Assembly: GCA_026120185.1 (NCBI GenBank) | Contig: JANUWF010002419.1 | Coordinates: forward strand, 4,237,501-4,301,500 | Direction of reading: 5' to 3' | Length of the DNA: 64,000 nucleotides | DNA from: Voacanga thouarsii | Lineage: Eukaryota > Streptophyta > Magnoliopsida > Gentianales > Apocynaceae | Shown: positions 33,632 to 47,065 of the stretch, piece after piece | Layout of the letters: the number at the start of each line of letters is the position of its first letter | How positions within the stretch are numbered: the first letter of the stretch is position 1 | Program-made: the position numbers and the translations under genes | Notes under the pieces: generated by a model | Databases searched by the model: none | Seen by the model: only the letters and a program-made list of their open reading frames with translations | Told to the model about the DNA's origin: nothing

Positions 33632-36600
33632 TCATGAATCCTCAAAATGGTGATCTGTCTCATCAAAAATCTCTTCCTGTAGCAAGAGAAAATCAATATC
33701 AATCAGAGAGACATCTCTAGAATTGTAGGACAATATATGTATGATAAGAGGTGAAATCGTCGCCTCTACCTGTAAAAGCTCTTCAATTACATCCTCCATG
33801 GTTATTATTCCCACAGCCTCTTCTTCTTCAGGGAGCTTTGGTAGGGGCTTTCCATCAATCTGAAGGATGTCTGAGTACATATCCTTTGTCCACTTCTTGC
33901 TTTTGAAAGAATTGCTTCCACTGTTTGGGAAACTTTTCCACTTCTGCAGGGGTCTTTTAGTCTTTAGTGACTTTTCTGCAAGCTTCTGATTGTCAATATC
34001 TATTTTGACATCCTTCGTTGCATCTACACAGAATTAGCAAGACACGGACAGTGTATCAGCCAATACGCGCGCACATATATATGTGAATCTAAGGCTTAAG
34101 CCCCAAAGGAGAAAGCTTACCAATTCCAGGGTTCTTGGATGCAGGTTGTTCACCAACCTTGTTGCTCTGTCTTACAACAACAGCCATGTGACTATGGCCT
34201 TTCTGGAATTCATTCAAGATGTCGTATAGAGGCATGGTTTCTGGCACCCTAGAAAATAATTATATAGATACATGAAATGACCATAAAGACAACTCCTCGT
34301 CTATTCTTCTTGAACAAACTCCAACTAAGACCAAATAATAGCATGAAGCTAGAATGGAATAAAACAGAGCATAACATGTAAAAGACGCGTTATATATGTT
34401 CTCAAGACTTTTAACCTTTTTAAGAAACTAATTTCATAGGGCACTATTTTATGTTCACAAGACAACATACAACAACAACATGATGACCAAAATTTATGCT
34501 CGACTTCAAATCTATAGAGCAACCAAGTATTTACCACTAAGACGAATTAGCATAGTCTAATGAACCTGGAACCTAGTAATTCTTCCCTCCTGAACAAAAG
34601 TTGAAGAGGAACCAACAAAACAGCGGGTGCACAAGCACATTCTATCTATTTTATGTCATAAGACATGTCCTTTTCAATCATAAACTCCTTGAATGCAGAG
34701 TTCAGTCCAAATATATGTATACAGGAAAGAAATGTGTACTTCAATGTTCAATACTGAAATTAAAACTTTCATGACATCCTTCATTGCAGATTAACATTCA
34801 GCATCCAGTGGGATAGCAGATATATTTGCTATCACAGCCTATCCATACAGAAGCTCTCAAGCATGAACTCTCAGGCAAGGCTAAATTAGTGACTCAAAAA
34901 GTTGGGTATGATCCAAGTAATGCAGAACAAGGCAGAATATTTGAGTGGAAAATTTTGAGCTCTGCAATTCCCAACTTAAGCAACCGTATTCAGTAGTGCT
35001 TCTTGACTGACTACACAACCAGCCACATTAGTAACTTCTAGCAAAAGCACTAGGAGATTTTCGTATGCAGAGTTCATTTTTACACAAAAATAAATGTCTG
35101 TGCGTTGAGGCATCCTGGCACTTTGCATTTATCAAGCATTAGCACCATCCACAAGATGTGCAAGCATAACAAGATGTGTGATGCATGGTCACTATGAGGT
35201 AGAAACGGTTCAAACTCAAAGCCTCAAGTAGAAAACCTAAAACCATTCCCAACTCTTCTATTCCTGCATAATTCCAATTTGGCAATCACTATTGTGTAGC
35301 AAATGTAAGCCAGTAAGGCTAGTGGTCTAATAATTCTTGTAAGCTCAGAAGTTCCCCTGAATCACCACCATTACGACACTGTTAATTTGTCTCACCTCAT
35401 CCCTTATCGTTTTGCATCTCAAACCTATCATGTTGGTTAATCAAGCAAAAGCACTTATTATGGTCACAGAAGATACACATGACAAAAGTCCACCCATTTC
35501 TGCTTAGCTAACCATTGCTTCTGCCATAACGAAACAAGGTAGGCATCCTTATGCTAGAATTAGATACAAACAGATCCATGACCCATGCATGTACCTCCAG
35601 AATGTGTACGAGTATAATTCTTTTCTCCGAGTAGTCAAAGTATAACAAACTCAATGGGTTGATTTCATCTCAGGTTGAAAGAGAGAGCCCAATGCATGTT
35701 TTGTTTCTTTTCATGTTCAGTCAGCAACTTAAGAGGATAAAAAAAAAATTAATAATAAGTCAAATACACTGACAATTGAAGAAATAACATACAGGTATCA
35801 TACCTTGGAATCCTGCGGATAGTGACACTTTTTACGGGGACCTCGTCTTCTGGATGGATGGTTAATAAGTTCTTTACCTACAAGTTTGCCATTATAAATG
35901 TTAGAGATTGAGATCAACTTAAAGTTTAACACGCATGGTTCCACTCTTAGGAAATGACAAATCATTCAGACTCATTTTTATCAGAATCAAAACAAGAAGA
36001 CTTAATCATTCGCACAGCTCAAAATGGATAGATTCCATGTGGAAAAATATTTCACGCACCGACGGACCCCCCTTAATTAGTTTCTAGAATCAAATCTCAA
36101 TGGAGAAATGTTGCTTTAGAAATGAATTTCACAAATTTGTTTACAAACAGAGGTGGCAAGTACAAGTCACCTTGTACCTTGTACTTTGTGCACTAGAAGC
36201 CATAAAATTTAAAAGAAAACATCCATTTTGAAAAGAACTTTTTATAACATGTTCATCCAACTCAACCAAAATGTTCCGATGTCAGACCATTTAATATTGT
36301 ATCTATAACAATCGCACATCTCAGCACTCTCAATTAGGATTATGCCAGAAGACACCATTAGCAGATTGAAATCAGAGCATATGCACAAATAATTCAAGAG
36401 AAGATGCAGAGATCTCCTAACTTTTCATATGAAACTGCCAGAAAAAGTTCAAGTATTATCATTGTTAGTGCCTTTTTTTTTAATTGAATTAATTTATCAA
36501 CAGGCTCTAAACTAAAGCACAAAGCAAAAATAAACAGATATTACCAAGATGAAAATTACTGGCACAAGAAATCTAGAAGCAAAAACAATGCTGAAAACTC

Positions 36601-38947
36601 TAGTGCAGCAGAAATTATCAAGATCAACTTCTACAAACTCTATGAATGGAGTAACTAAAAGAAGCATCAGTCAATTAAACAGATATGTTTTCCAGAGGCA
36701 AGAAACAAATGATCAGCAAGTACCAGAATAAGTCCAATTATGTTTGTAGGTTGCTCATAGTAAACTGGTATTCTGCTGTGCCCTTTCTCCGAGATCAAAT
36801 TCATCAGGAACCTGCATGACCACGGTAATTAATACTCTAAAATATCTGGAGAATTTGAAAGAACTTTAAAGTTCAAATTGTAATAAATCTCAATTATGCA
36901 CTACCTGTCAAGCTTTGTGTTAATGTCGATAGCAAATGTTTCGGATATGGGAGTCATGGCATCACTAGCTATTTTCTCAGTTAGCTCAAGTGCTCCAGCA
37001 ATGATTGTCGTCTCATCATGTGTGAGTTCTCCACCTTTACCAGCCTGTTTAAAAGCAGTAAATTAATTAGAAATTCACAGCATCTGCAAGAAATGACTTT
37101 GGCATGAGACAAGACTGAATGCTGTCTAGGATTCAAAATAAGTTGGTGGATGGGGGGGAGGGAAGGACAAAGAAAAAGCATAAATTACATTTATAAACCA
37201 GTATAAGACATTTGGTAACTCATAGTAACCATGCAAATGAAAGAGCTGTGAATTGATACCTCATTGCCATGCAAATTAACTAGTGTTTTCAACTCAGCCC
37301 GGCGAAAAAGAGCTTTATGTCCATGCCCCAGCAAATAGTCTAACAACTGTGAATAAATCAATATGGATGTTAGGACAGCTTCTGTTGGATTAAACAACTT
37401 AGAATTCAAGGACAAATATTGCAACAATGTAATAGAAAGTATATATATACACCTTGCTTATAGGATATGCAACAGGAAAGCAGATGCAAACAAGGACACG
37501 AACAAATGGGGCTACTGCTGCGCCAATGGCCAGTCCATATCTTGAGCAGACAGATTGGGGAATTATCTGTTACACAGATCAATGATCCAGTTTAAAACCC
37601 TATTTTGCATTCTAGTTGTCCATGATCATAGCCAAAATTAACTGTAGTTTTCACCTCACCGAACAGAAGGATCAATGTCACAGATATCAGTATAGCACCC
37701 CAAGCAGTAATTATGCCATCAAGAAAAATAGGAAGTGCCTGAAAGTAAATGAGCGATGCAATGTTATATATTCAAAAGAATTTACAAGATAACTTGCATA
37801 GATAAATCAATTTTCATCTGCTCACCTCCATAGCAGCTGCATTGCAAATAAGTAGGGTACAGAGCAAAAGATGCTGCTTTTTTACAACAGGTAAAATCTT
37901 TGCTGTCAATATAAAATAAAAATAGTATTAACATGGAAACATAAAATCCTTGAAAACAATAGAACGCTAATGCACTAAATTTGCACATGGTCAAGTACCA
38001 TCCACAAAAAATCTTTCGGCTTTATGAATTGCTGCTCAATTTCACATTCAGGTTTTGACTGAAAGCTTTTGTACCAGAAATTCCTCACAAAAACCATAGA
38101 ACCCATATATCACCTATCTCAGTCACCCCAATGACCACTCTCCACCAAAAACAATAATATATGCCTCGAGGATTGGATGTAAAGCCGCAAATACTGATAA
38201 AATTACAAAAACCTTAATCGCCTTTAATACTGACTAACCGCAAGCTCAAACTGCAATAGCGGCAACAGGCTCTAGATTTCAAGGGTACATAAGTAAGGAG
38301 ACAATACTTGTCTAAAATAAGGGATGCACGGATACACTGCATCAATTAATACCACTTACTAATAATATTCTGTGCATTCTAAATCCCATATTTCAGACAA
38401 TATCCCTTCCATTCTTCAATCAGTTTAGCAGCAGACTTCATATACACCAAGCTCCAGAAAAATAACGTAAATTACAATCCCATCAATTCAAAAACATCAA
38501 ACCAAGAAAAGGCTTCAAAATAGGATCATATATATGCTAAGGCAAATTTCCTTTTGGATCAGAATATATTGATCTACTCAGAGCTTAACAGAAGAGGCAA
38601 AGGCAAAAATATGAATTGATGTAATGAACAGGCAATAACAAAGAACAGAAGTTCAGTCACCCCGCACCTACAAATACAGAAGCAAATAAGAATAAATTAA
38701 AAGAGGCAAGTAACAAAATCCATCCAAGACTAGCAGCAAATCCTGAAAAATGGATAAATCTTAAATTACCGGCATGTTTCTTATCCTTCGGAGTTCCAGA
38801 TTTCGCAAGCACCTCAAGATCAACGAGACTGAGAGACATAAGCCCCAAAGTAAGTCCAGACATCAAGCCAGCAAAGGCCACCAGCAACACAATCATCAGA
38901 ATGTGAATGAAGAACCCAATCTCGCAACATTTGTAATCCGCGGCCAT
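33632..38947 (-). CDS. DUF21/CBS domain membrane protein (CNNM/CorC-like), 422 aa, 11 exons
   Basis: The exons on the minus strand are 38947-38770, 37902-37826, 37738-37655, 37566-37453, 37346-37260, 37044-36905, 36811-36724, 35877-35804, 34248-34121, 34023-33770 and 33676-33632. They total 1,269 bp, in frame, with GT-AG junctions. The protein starts [15 protein letters not shown]. Four hydrophobic segments lie in the DUF21 part, including [17 protein letters not shown] (~residues 19-35) and [19 protein letters not shown]. The acidic-helix motif [18 protein letters not shown] leads into a CBS pair (DAMTPI.., [33 protein letters not shown]) and the C-terminus [27 protein letters not shown]. 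The family (CNNM, CorC, plant DUF21) is linked to divalent-cation handling; the plant role is little known. The closest plant clade is the short ~420-residue form. Confidence 0.93.
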
Positions 38948-39350
38948 TCAACTTCGGCAAACTTCAGCTTCCTTTCTCTTTCCCTAACAGCTCTTCTTCT
39001 ACAATTCTCCTGATTTAAGTGCAAAGAGAAAATGCCTAGAACTTCTTAGAAGGAAAAGAAAAAGAGAGAGCTAAAGCTAAGAAGTATGTCCTTGAAGTTT
39101 GCTGCTGGCGTTGTAGAAGACAAAAGGTTCCTCGAGTATTTCCTTCTTCTGAAAAGGCAAAATGTTAGGGATGAAGACCTCGGGGGATTCGCCGGCGACG
39201 GAAGTTTGGGGAAAGCGGAGGCACGTGAAATTCCGGCGAGAAATAACGACTTTTAAAGATGCCGGCGACGTATTACCTTCTTCAGATGGTATTATCGGGT
39301 GAAAATGCTGATGCCATTCTGTCCTTTGCAATAGTGTCCTTGTCATAAGA
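38948..39350 (-). promoter_or_regulatory. 5' leader and promoter of the DUF21 gene
   Basis: Purine-rich on the plus strand near 39005-39080 (CT-rich on the coding strand), then a locally GC-rich stretch at 39180-39270. Both are usual for plant 5' UTRs and core promoters. A minus-strand open frame of 89 codons at 39346-39077 shows no domain and is not called as a gene. Confidence 0.5.
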
Positions 39351-40087
39351 CAAGTGTTGGCCAGGAGTGTCTACTCTTTGCTGCTGATGGGGCCCTATAA
39401 CTATGGCACTTTCATTTTTGTTAAAAAATAATAATAAAACAAGGAGTAATTAAAAAAATAGTTTCAAATTTATTTATTTTGTCCTACTATTATTCCAATA
39501 TTTTTATTAAAAATTATTTAATTAAAGCATATTCTCAAGAACAAACTTTGCAACTTGAATTGAAATTTGTTGCTGCTCAAGGTTTAGGTTGGTGAGTTTG
39601 GCTTTTTTGTTATCTTCTCATGTTAAAATTTTTCCCCAGTGCTGATTTTATTGTTAAGAGAGATTTTATTGTATGATTATTTTATTTTGTGTCCTTCTAC
39701 TTATTCATCTAGAATTAGGATGTAATATTTTTTATTACTGTAAATTGTATAGTCTCTTTATATAATTTATTTTCTTTTATATGAATAAATTATTTTATTT
39801 AATTAAAAAATAATTGAAATTTGTTAAAAAAAGTACGATTATAATAAATTTTTAATAGATATTAGTAAATTTCTTTAAAAAATTAAAATATCCTTTTAAT
39901 AAAAAATATAGAATTTTTAAAAATTTTAAAAGATGAGTATCCATAAAATTTTATTATGAAAATTTTTATTATTTAATTAAAATCATATTGATATTTTTAA
40001 AAATATTTTATAATTTCTAATTTAAATATATTTTTAGTATTAAAAATTCATTAAAATAAAATAATTTATTATAATAAAAATATTATG

Positions 40088-40127
<40 letters not shown>

Positions 40128-41041
40128 GAATTACGAAATATTCTTAAAACAATAAGTGACATGTGTTATAATTAAATTCAATTGAAAGAATTATGCGTTT
40201 GACACATGATAAAATTAATATGATGATAAGTAAATATAATTAAATTTAACTAAAAAATTTTTATTTAATACGTGTACAAAATGAAACGTATATTATAACT
40301 AACTCGTCCAGAAACTAATATTATTAATATATAAAAACAGTCCAAGTTTATCTGTTTTGGAGTGTTCCGAGCGGGTCCACACTGGGGTTTGACTTGGTTG
40401 ACAACTTTGACCAGCGAGATTTGGGTGATGATACTGTTCACACATCAGAGTATCGCAGCAAATTATTTCAGAAAAATGTAATTACGAATAAATTTAAGGA
40501 CTTGTTATAAAATAATAAGCACAAAATTGATGCGCATATAAATATGAAAATGGTCCCCACAGTAAAGGGTGGCATTTTGTCCAATGGAATCCTTTTTCCT
40601 TCTTTTTAGCTCATACTAATATGCTTAATGGGATCTTTTACAGCTAATAGTACGGAGGAATGAGGATTTGGTTGACAGTTGTTGATAATCGATGTGGAAT
40701 GCACCCACCGGTTCTACTATTACATTGTGCACTAAATAGAAGGAAGTTGGGTGCAAAAGAGGGGAACACCCTAACGCACAAAGTCTTTACACTCTAATTT
40801 TAAAGTGTGGGAAGGATTAAATTATAATGACTAAATAAAAAGTTCGAACTTAATTTGTTTAATTCAAGATTTAACTCGAGTTCAGTTAATACCGAGTTCT
40901 AATTGAGTTTTGATAGAATAAAGAGCTTGTGAAAGTTGGTGTCAAAATTTCCTCTTCAAATCGTTTAAATTAATTTGTCTTTACATTCTATAACTTCTTA
41001 TTCCTACTTTTATTCTTGCCGACATTTTATTTTTATACCTT
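39351..41041. other. Intergenic AT-rich DNA
   Basis: No gene. It has long A/T runs and a (TA)n tract at 40088-40121. Confidence 0.6.
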
Positions 41042-41060
41042 TTGGATTTCACACTCTTGG

Positions 41061-41277
41061 ATTAAGGAAGGAGTCCGAAGGCGAACCTCCCCCACTTGTG
41101 ACGTCAAGGCCCACGTCCGGGCAAGATATAAATCCGGGATGTGCACTGGTGGTAGATCCCAGGAGGAGAGGATCAAGAGTTCAAAATTATCCCTAAAGGG
41201 ATTCGAACCCGCAACGGCCGAGCCCATCATAGGCTCTGTCACTCCTGGCCTTACCAGTCGATCTGTGCCCCGGGGGC
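41061..41277 (-). mobile_element. tRNA-derived SINE with a 19-bp target duplication
   Basis: The 217-bp unit is flanked by identical copies of ttggatttcacactcttgg (41042-41060 and 41278-41296). On the minus strand, from 41277 inward, there is an A-box-like gatcgactggtaaggc and then a B box gggttcgaatccc (near 41200-41212). Length, promoter layout and target duplication fit a plant tRNA-derived SINE. It is GC-rich compared with its surroundings. Confidence 0.85.
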
Positions 41278-41296
41278 TTGGATTTCACACTCTTGG

Positions 41297-41830
41297 TTAA
41301 TGTCTTGGAGATAAGTGTAACTTTTTCCATGTTATAAATGTGGATAAACGTATTAGGGAGTAAAATATTTGAAGAATATGAATTCTAAAGACATCCCTAA
41401 TAATTTACTATGTGATTGAAGGTTTAAAAAAAAAAAAAAAGGATAAGGGGGTTTGCTCAAGAGGCATAACTAATCAATTTTAATAAATCTATTTATTAAA
41501 ATCTTCAATATTAATAAAGTTATATTTCTTATTTGCAAAGAAAATAAAAAATTTAAGATTAAGAATAAATTATATAGAAAATATATTAAAAGATAATATT
41601 ATAAATTTTAAAATATTTTAGAAAAATAAAAAATAAAACTTAATAGATTTTTTTTAAAAAAAATTAATTTTACTAAAACAAACTGTGTTTTGAGGTAAGT
41701 GCTGCCTTGGACCCCTTGTGTCCGTCTGTAATTATACACAAATAGACTATACTATATTCATCATATTTTAATTAAAGGTTATAACTTCTATGATAAAAAT
41801 TATTGCGATGATCGTATCTTTAACGAAACG
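41297..41830. other. Intergenic AT-rich DNA
   Basis: No gene or terminal repeat recognised; a poly(A) run lies near 41430. Confidence 0.5.
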
Positions 41831-41837
41831 ATATTAT

Positions 41838-42070
41838 TATCTTCGTTTCATAATATAGGTCGTTTTGGATTTGAAATTTTTTTTTCATAGTAAAAGTTGT
41901 TTTACAAAATTTTATAAATATTTATTACTTTTTTTCTACCTCTACCCCTCCATTCAATCTCTCTCTTTCCACTGATTATAACTCAACTCTCTCCAATTAA
42001 CAAAGTAAATAAAGATTTAATTAAAAGTATTTTTAAAATTTTAATTTTAAAATTATGTGAAATTTAGAAT
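41838..42070. repeat. Dispersed repeat, copy 1 (partner at 48205-48425)
   Basis: The pair shares ttcataatata, gttttacaaaattttataaa, ctctttcgtacaatctct/cattcaatctctctct and ttaattttaaaatt in the same order. Its first bases (cgtttcataatataggtcg) resemble the grass-like and dicot MITE end CTCCCTCCGTTTCATAATATAAG, so it is probably a MITE relic. Confidence 0.6.
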
Positions 42071-43428
42071 ATAAATCTAAAATGACAAATGAATATAATA
42101 ATAAATTTAAAAACAGACCACGGATTAGTAGTGTTTGGACACATTCGTTTTCTCCTATAATTTTAATTTTAACAAAAAGGTCTTGAGTGAAATGTTCAAA
42201 AATTGCTATTTTCAAAATTTGGTGGCTATGTCGTATCTTAACGGTGACTTTGCGTTAACCTTTCAACTGCCTTGCATAGTAAGACAAATATCACTTTTAA
42301 GGATAGTGTTGCCTTGCCCATGACTTTCCAATCCTAGCTCTACTCTTTTTTCTTAACAATAAAACGAAAAAGGAAAAAGAAATTTAGACGCGAAAGACCG
42401 TGGAAAGTAATTAAGGACGTAAGTGGATATTATTTTTCTCTCAATCTAAAATTTATTTTAATTTATTTTACAAGAATTATTATATCTTTTTTTTAGCTCT
42501 ACTTAAATCTTACCTTGAAACTACACAGAACTAAAACCAGAGACTTGGTGAGAGGCAAGTTATATTAAAAGATATGTTATAATATTATTATTATAATTTT
42601 TTAAAAAAATTTAAGGGTGTGAAATATAAAATTTTAAAGATTTTTTTTTTAAATTTAAATTTTTTTAAAGATAAATTTTAAAATTTTAAAAAATTTTAAT
42701 GGGGAACATTAAATCTGTTTCTAACAAACTTATCTTAAAATAATTATTATTCAATTATACAATAAGAATTAAAAATAAAGAAGAGTTAAACAAGTTTGAA
42801 AAACGTAAAAACTACATAAAATTTAAAAAAATAAAAAGAAAAAGAGATAAGTCTACATATTCCTTCTGGACAGATGGCACCAAAAAAAAAAGTTGTAGAT
42901 CCCATATATTATTTTAATTTTTTTATATATACAGAAGCGTGTAGCACAATCTGTAGCCCTGCACGATGGTAAGATAAATCCAATTAGTCCATCTAATCAA
43001 ATCCATATCATTAAGAGATTTAATTAAATAATAATATGAAGCTAAATTATTAGTGTTGATTTGGCATTATTTGAGATTGGTTTTCCAACCAGAGATATAT
43101 GAGAAAATGATTGATGAAAGCAGAAGGTTGTGAAAGTTAAATTATAGATAGAGATTATAATTAACTTTGATATATATCTTAAATAATACATTAAATATTC
43201 ATTATTTCTTTTGGTTCGATTTATTTGTTATATTTAATTTTTTTCATTTTTTCAAACTATATGTAATATAAGATATTAAAGAAGTATTTATTGTATTATT
43301 TTTAATTTTACCATTGTCATTGTTATTTATCAAAAGTTGACATTAATTATTTATGTGTTATTTTAGAGAATAAAAATGATTAGTTTAGTAATTTTTTAAA
43401 AAGGTTTGTAGATTTGAGAATTTTATTA

Positions 43429-43464
<36 letters not shown>

Positions 43465-43519
43465 CAAATACAACGAATAAATTGAATCAGATGAAGTAGT
43501 TGGGACTTAGGAGTGTTAA
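42071..43519. other. Intergenic AT-rich DNA
   Basis: No gene. It includes a (TA)n tract at 43431-43462. Confidence 0.5.
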
Positions 43520-43529
43520 TATTCCTTTC

Positions 43530-43673
43530 GGGAAATACTTGGGTGAACCCAATTCACTGTGAACCAATGCATCAAGTGTTGTATAATATGTAGTAGAAGT
43601 TGTACACTTCTAGAAAAGTACAATACATTTATGCATTGGTCTACGGTGGATCGGGTCCACCCAAGAATTTCCC
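43530..43673. mobile_element. MULE-type MITE, 144 bp, 10-bp target duplication
   Basis: Inverted arms of about 45 bp (starting gggaaatacttgggtgaacc, ending ..ggtccacccaagaatttccc) are flanked by exact copies of tattcctttc at 43520-43529 and 43674-43683. A 9-10-bp duplication is characteristic of Mutator-like elements. Confidence 0.85.
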
Positions 43674-43683
43674 TATTCCTTTC

Positions 43684-45121
43684 TAAAAAATCATGAGATT
43701 ACTGTAGTTTGGATTTTTTTTTTCTTTTATTTAGTTTTGCATAAAATATTCTTTTATTTATAAGAAACGCCGGTTTTTAATCAACAAAAATACTCGAGCA
43801 ACGTCATGCGAGTACAAAAGGAGGCATTGTTGGCAAATCAATAGTTAGCAGCGATTGTACACCATATATGTACAGAGTACATACAATAAATAAATATACT
43901 ATATAATATAGAAGTTATTGTATATTATTTTCACATATACTGTGATGTGTTAGCTCGTAACACCAGTGGCATTTTGATAGAATTTTTAGAGCTCATAATT
44001 AGAGGTATATTCCAGTCGAGATTATTTAAATTTTGAAATAATCGAATTATATTTGATATTTTATATTAAATTTAAATTTAATTTGAACTTTAAATTAAGA
44101 TTCTAACTCGACTAGATAAAAAAATTCGATTTAAAACTCAATTAAAGTAATGAGTTAAAATAATCAAAATCATCTCAAATTCAAATTATTTAAAAAATAT
44201 TAAAAATATATAACAAAAAATATTTTATATTAATATTTCTTATATATATAAATAATATCAAAATTAATTAAAGTATTTAATATAAAAATATATAATATTA
44301 AACATTATTGTCGAATCTTAGAATTGAATATTTAAATTTAATAATAATATTTATATTTAAATTTAAAAATATCGAATTCAATTTAAATCATTATTAAATC
44401 AAATTTGAATACTTTAATAAAGATTAAACGAAGTACTGTTCAGGCTCTTTGTATTTTTACCAATTTTCAACCATTCGAGATTTGCAGTATCAACGCTGAC
44501 AGGCATTGGGGTGTAAAATAGTCAGGACACGCAATTGTCGTAGTCATTGCTTTTAAAAAGCATTAATTTGGCTGGAGTCCCAAAAGCAAGAGGTGCCGAT
44601 AGTCATATTTTAACGCGGTATTTAGAAATTAATTTTTTTATCTAAATTAAAATTTTAAATAATATTAATTTAATTTTTTTATTTTTTAATAATTATCATA
44701 TACTCACAACATATTATATTTTTCTCTCTCGTGTATATATCATATTTATCTTTATTTAATAATATTTTATTAAATTTTAACACATCATAATTTAATCATT
44801 TTTAAAGTATAGCTTAAAAGATTTATAAGGATCTATACAATATACCTTTATTTTTGGCATGTTATTATTTGTATACTAGTCTTCAGCGGTTGAAAACTAT
44901 GATGATAGGTATATTATGCATTTCCCAAAGTGTTGCAAGTCTAGGTTGTATTTGATAAACAAATATGTAAGTATTAAAATTCGACATTTAAAGTTTGAAT
45001 GTAAATATTAAACTAAATATAATTTAGTTATATTATATTTTTTAATTATAATTTAAACTTAATAATAATAAAATATTTTCACATTTTAAAATTAAGTAAC
45101 TTTTATTTAAAACACACACAT

Positions 45122-45165
<44 letters not shown>

Positions 45166-45169
45166 GTAG
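43684..45169. other. Intergenic AT-rich DNA
   Basis: No gene. It has a stretch of Leu/Asn-like low complexity around 44010-44430 (repeats of ttcgaattaaatttaa type) and a (TA)n tract at 45127-45162. Confidence 0.5.
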
Positions 45170-47021
45170 AAGGTTCTTATCATGACACAGAGGTGACACG
45201 TGATAGCGTCTTGAATGTGACATATGGTAGTATTGAATTTAAATAAAATTTATCTTTTTTAAGGGAAAATGAAGGTTATTTGAATTCATTTAGAATATTA
45301 ATTAATTAAGTAAATAATTTAATTAAATAATAAGATACACATAAATTTAATATTAATACATTAAATCATGTAATTCTTTTAGATTTCATCTAAGAATTCA
45401 AATAAAAGTTATCATTTGTTTAAAGAAAAATTAAGATTATCTGAATTCATTTAAAATATTAATTAATTATGTGATTAATTAAATTAATTAATAAGATATT
45501 TATGTATTTAATATTAATATATTGAATGTTAACAATCCATCAAATACACTAATATCAAACTAGTAAAATAGAATTTCAATACAACTCACCTTTGTGACAC
45601 GTGACAACATAATGAGGTGACACGTGCTAACATTGAATTTAAATGATTTTTTTTTTTTTAAATAAAGGTCATCTAAATTCATTTAGACTCATGTTGCAAC
45701 ACGTAGTAGCATCCTAAGTATGGGATAGCAACAAGGCGGGGCCGGGAGCCTAACCCAGCCCCCACATGGTCCCATTTCTCCATCCCTATCATGGAGAAAG
45801 GTAGAAATTCCCACTCCCAGTCCGCTAGGACAAAACAATCCATTGTCTTGGAAATATTTATACAGATTTTTTAAAGAATTTTTTTTGGCTTCCAATATGT
45901 TTTTTATTTAAAACATTCTAATCATTTCGAAAACTTTTGTGGTGGTTTCTAATGGTTCGCATATTAATCATATCACTAAATCAATAAGAGTAAAATTGAT
46001 AATTGATAATTTTTTCTTTTATTTTTTTCTCTTCTTTTCTATTTTATTTTATATACATATATAATCATATACACTATATATATAATTTACATATAATTTA
46101 TATAGTATGTATATATATATGTATATATATATACACACATATGGTGTGTATACATATATAGTATAAAAAATCTATAATATAATATATAATACATATAATA
46201 TATAATATTTGTGGCCGTTGGCCGAGTTGGGGGGGGAGGCGAGGATCATGCAATCCCCATCCCCCAGTTGGCGGGCCGAGGAATGAAGCCTGCCTCGGCC
46301 CCATTCTCGTCCCCACTTAAATTGGAGAATCCTCTACCTAACCTGATCGAGCTGTGCCTAGTTCCCAATTTCAGTGAAGAAATTGTTATCCCTAGTCTGA
46401 TGTGACACATGACAACATTGAATTGAAATAAAAACTATATTTAAACAAATTATTTGAAGCTGTAAGGCTCCTTTGCAATATATGGTAGCATCCTGAGGTG
46501 ACACGTTACATCGTTGATTTAAATGAAAGTTATTTTTTTTAGAAAAATAAATATTATTTAAATTTATTTAAAATTTTAATTAATTAACCAAATTAACTAA
46601 TAAGATATACATGTATTTAAGATTAATATATTGAATTGTGTGAACTTATTTTTTTAAGACAAATAAAAATTATCTAAATTCATTTAAAACCTTAATTAAT
46701 TAAGTAATTAATTTAATTAACTAATAGGATATACATATATTTAATACTAATATATTAAATCGTGTGATTTTTTGAGATTTCATAGGATGATTCAAATGAA
46801 GGTTATCTTTTTTTTAAGGAAAAATGAATATATATATATATGTGTGTGTGTGTGTATGTATGTATGTACATATATATATATAAGGAGTTGCTAGAGGCTT
46901 CGTTTATGACACGTAGTAGTGTCCTGAGGTGACCCACGACGGTATTGAATTTAAATAAAAGTTACATTTTAAAGAAAAAATAAAGGTTATCTAAATTCAT
47001 TTAGAATTTTTTAATTAACTG

Positions 47022-47065
<44 letters not shown>

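Noticed and set aside
39077..39346. An 89-codon minus-strand gene upstream of the DUF21 gene
   Set aside because: No domain, located in the GC-rich leader/promoter zone of the DUF21 gene; most likely chance or a 5' UTR frame.
41016..41300. Overlapping 70-90-codon open frames around 41.1 kb
   Set aside because: They lie in and around the SINE and are by-products of its GC-rich sequence.
45689..46405. GC-rich open frames near 45.7-46.4 kb
   Set aside because: They come from the GC-rich ends of a hAT-like MITE and encode no recognisable protein.
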